Assembly: GCA_028282625.1 (NCBI GenBank) | Contig: JANQHP010000079.1 | Location: forward strand, 1 to 9,652 | DNA from: Rickettsiales bacterium | Lineage (GTDB): Bacteria > Pseudomonadota > Alphaproteobacteria > Rickettsiales > UBA8987 | Reading direction: 5' to 3' | DNA length: 9,652 nt | The notes under the pieces: model-generated | What the model was told of the DNA's origin: nothing | The model's database searches: none | What the model saw: only the letters and a program-made list of their open reading frames with translations | Made by a program: the position numbers and the translations under genes | Part shown: one piece after another, positions 8,413-9,652 of the stretch | How positions within the stretch are numbered: position 1 is the first letter of the stretch | Layout of the letters: each line of letters opens with the position of its first letter

Positions 8413-9652
8413 TTATGGCACCGTGGGAGCTTCTTCCACGCGCTCAAATGCCTCAATCATGTCGCCTTCTTTGATGTCTTCGTAGTTGGCAAACGCCATG
8501 CCGCATTCATAGCCTTCCCGCACCTCGGCCACGTCTTCTTTAAAGCGGCGCAGCGTTTTGAGCGTGCCTTCATGGATGACCACATTGTCGCGGATCAGGC
8601 GCACACCTGCGCCACGCTTGACCGTGCCTTCGCGTACCATGCAACCGGCGACCTTGCCATATTTGGACATGGAAAAGATCTGCAAAATCTCGGCATTGCC
8701 CAGGAACTGTTCCTTGATGACCGGGGACATCATGCCGGTGACCACCTGCTTCATCGCATCGATCAAGTCGTAAATAATCGAGAAATACTGAATATCCACG
8801 TTTTCTTCTTCCGCCTGGGCACGGGCTTTGGCATCGGCCCGCACATTAAAGCCGAGCATCAGCGACTGGGTGGCGTGCGCCAGGGTCACATCGGCTTCGG
8901 TGATGCCCCCCACGCCGGTATGGACCGCCTTCACGCGCACTTCGTCGTTGGCAAGCTTTTCCACGCTGCCGATAATCGCTTCTATGGAGCCTTGCACATC
9001 GGCTTTGATCACCAGCGAAAGCTCTTTTTGACCCCCTTCGACGGTCTTAAACAAATCCTCAATGGAACGTTTTTCCCCGCCGGCCAGATGCGGCGCGTTA
9101 TGCAAAGAGCGTTCGCGCTTCACGCGGTAGGCCACCACATCACGGGCCTGTTTTTCATTTTCGGCAATGGCAAAGGCCTCCCCGGCGTTGGGCGCTTCGT
9201 TTAACCCGAGCACTTCTATTGGCACGGAAGGTCCGGCTTCTTTCAGCGCTTTGCCATGCTCGTTATGCATGGCCCGCACGCGCCCAAAGGCGGTGCCCGC
9301 CACCACAATATCGCCATGGCGCAAGGTCCCGCGTTGTACCAGCAGGGTGGCCACCACGCCACGGCCACGGTCGATGCGTGACTCGATTACCGTGCCCACG
9401 GCCGGCTGCACCGGGCTCGCCTTGAGCTCAAGCAGTTCGGCCTGAAGCAGGATGCTTTCTACCAGGCCTTCTAAGTTCTGTTTTTTCACTGCCGAGACTT
9501 CGACCACCATCACGTCGCCGCCCATATCTTCGGGCACCAATTCGTGGGAAAGCAGTTCGTTCTTGACCCGACTAGGGTCCGCCTCGGGCTTATCCATCTT
9601 GTTGATGGCCACAATAATGGGCACCTCGGCCGCTTTGGCGTGGCTGATCGCC
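8413..9652 (-). CDS. infB: Translation initiation factor IF-2, C-terminal part (5' end outside window)
   Basis: GTPase that places initiator fMet-tRNA on the 30S subunit and promotes 50S joining. The reading frame is open to the right edge; the window holds the last 412 codons plus one base. The first visible residues, AISHAKAAEVPIIVAINKMDKP, are the end of the G domain, with G4 NKMD (17-20). G5 is SAVKK (53-57), followed by the switch helix. Domain II (beta barrel) begins around residue 80. Domains III and IV follow, ending in ECGMAFANYEDIKEGDMIEAFE, the usual fMet-tRNA-binding C-terminal end. An apparent GTG start at 9624 is only an internal valine codon. The N-terminal half with G1-G3 is outside. 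It is co-transcribed with rbfA. Confidence 0.98.
   Translation of the reverse strand, partial: AISHAKAAEVPIIVAINKMDKPEADPSRVKNELLSHELVPEDMGGDVMVVEVSAVKKQNLEGLVESILLQAELLELKASPVQPAVGTVIESRIDRGRGVVATLLVQRGTLRHGDIVVAGTAFGRVRAMHNEHGKALKEAGPSVPIEVLGLNEAPNAGEAFAIAENEKQARDVVAYRVKRERSLHNAPHLAGGEKRSIEDLFKTVEGGQKELSLVIKADVQGSIEAIIGSVEKLANDEVRVKAVHTGVGGITEADVTLAHATQSLMLGFNVRADAKARAQAEEENVDIQYFSIIYDLIDAMKQVVTGMMSPVIKEQFLGNAEILQIFSMSKYGKVAGCMVREGTVKRGAGVRLIRDNVVIHEGTLKTLRRFKEDVAEVREGYECGMAFANYEDIKEGDMIEAFERVEEAPTVP

Noticed and set aside
8380..9204. Plus-strand open frame of 274 codons antisense to infB
   Set aside because: It is the mirror of a highly conserved IF-2 coding region; its sequence reads as the reverse frame of GC-rich codons with no recognisable domain.
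9622..9624. GTG as start of a separate 403-aa protein
   Set aside because: The frame stays open to the window edge and the residues before it (AISHAKAAE) are conserved IF-2 G-domain sequence, so this is an internal valine codon.

Overview
The window looks like chromosomal DNA of a moderately GC-rich alphaproteobacterium. The FolE, GyrB and IF-2 sequences read as alphaproteobacterial. A trkA gene followed by a D-amino-acid transaminase gene is, from memory, an arrangement seen in Rhodospirillales-like genomes. The order is an inference; no search could be run.

Layout: positions 724 to 9652 are packed with eight genes, all on the minus strand. In the direction of transcription (right to left) they are infB (IF-2, cut by the window edge), rbfA, folE, trkA, a D-amino-acid transaminase (dat), a HAD phosphatase, a short AsmA-like membrane-anchored protein, and gyrB. 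I read four transcription blocks. infB-rbfA is the translation-initiation and 30S-maturation pair. folE has its own good sigma-70-like promoter. trkA-dat-HAD-asmA is a run in which dat/HAD overlap by 8 nt and HAD/asmA by 4 nt (ATGA). gyrB has a strong sigma-70-like promoter in the 99-nt gap before it. That promoter overlaps the longest possible start codon and fixes the start at the downstream ATG.

The left 700 bases are different. They hold a C-rich/G-rich inverted repeat with four-G-run motifs on both strands, a 7-bp tandem repeat abutting a TATAAT, a pyrimidine tract and a GA repeat, and a stretch that can fold into a long stem. After that come two mutually exclusive pairings around a strong Shine-Dalgarno site and a plus-strand ORF of 93 codons with no recognised family. 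This ORF converges on gyrB, and a 13-bp perfect hairpin between them can act as a terminator for both.

The genes from 724 onward are housekeeping genes with intact catalytic residues. I see no phage, insertion sequence, tRNA, rRNA or CRISPR array. If anything here is undescribed, the best candidate is the left-edge structured region plus the orphan 93-aa ORF. The evidence for it is suggestive, not conclusive.
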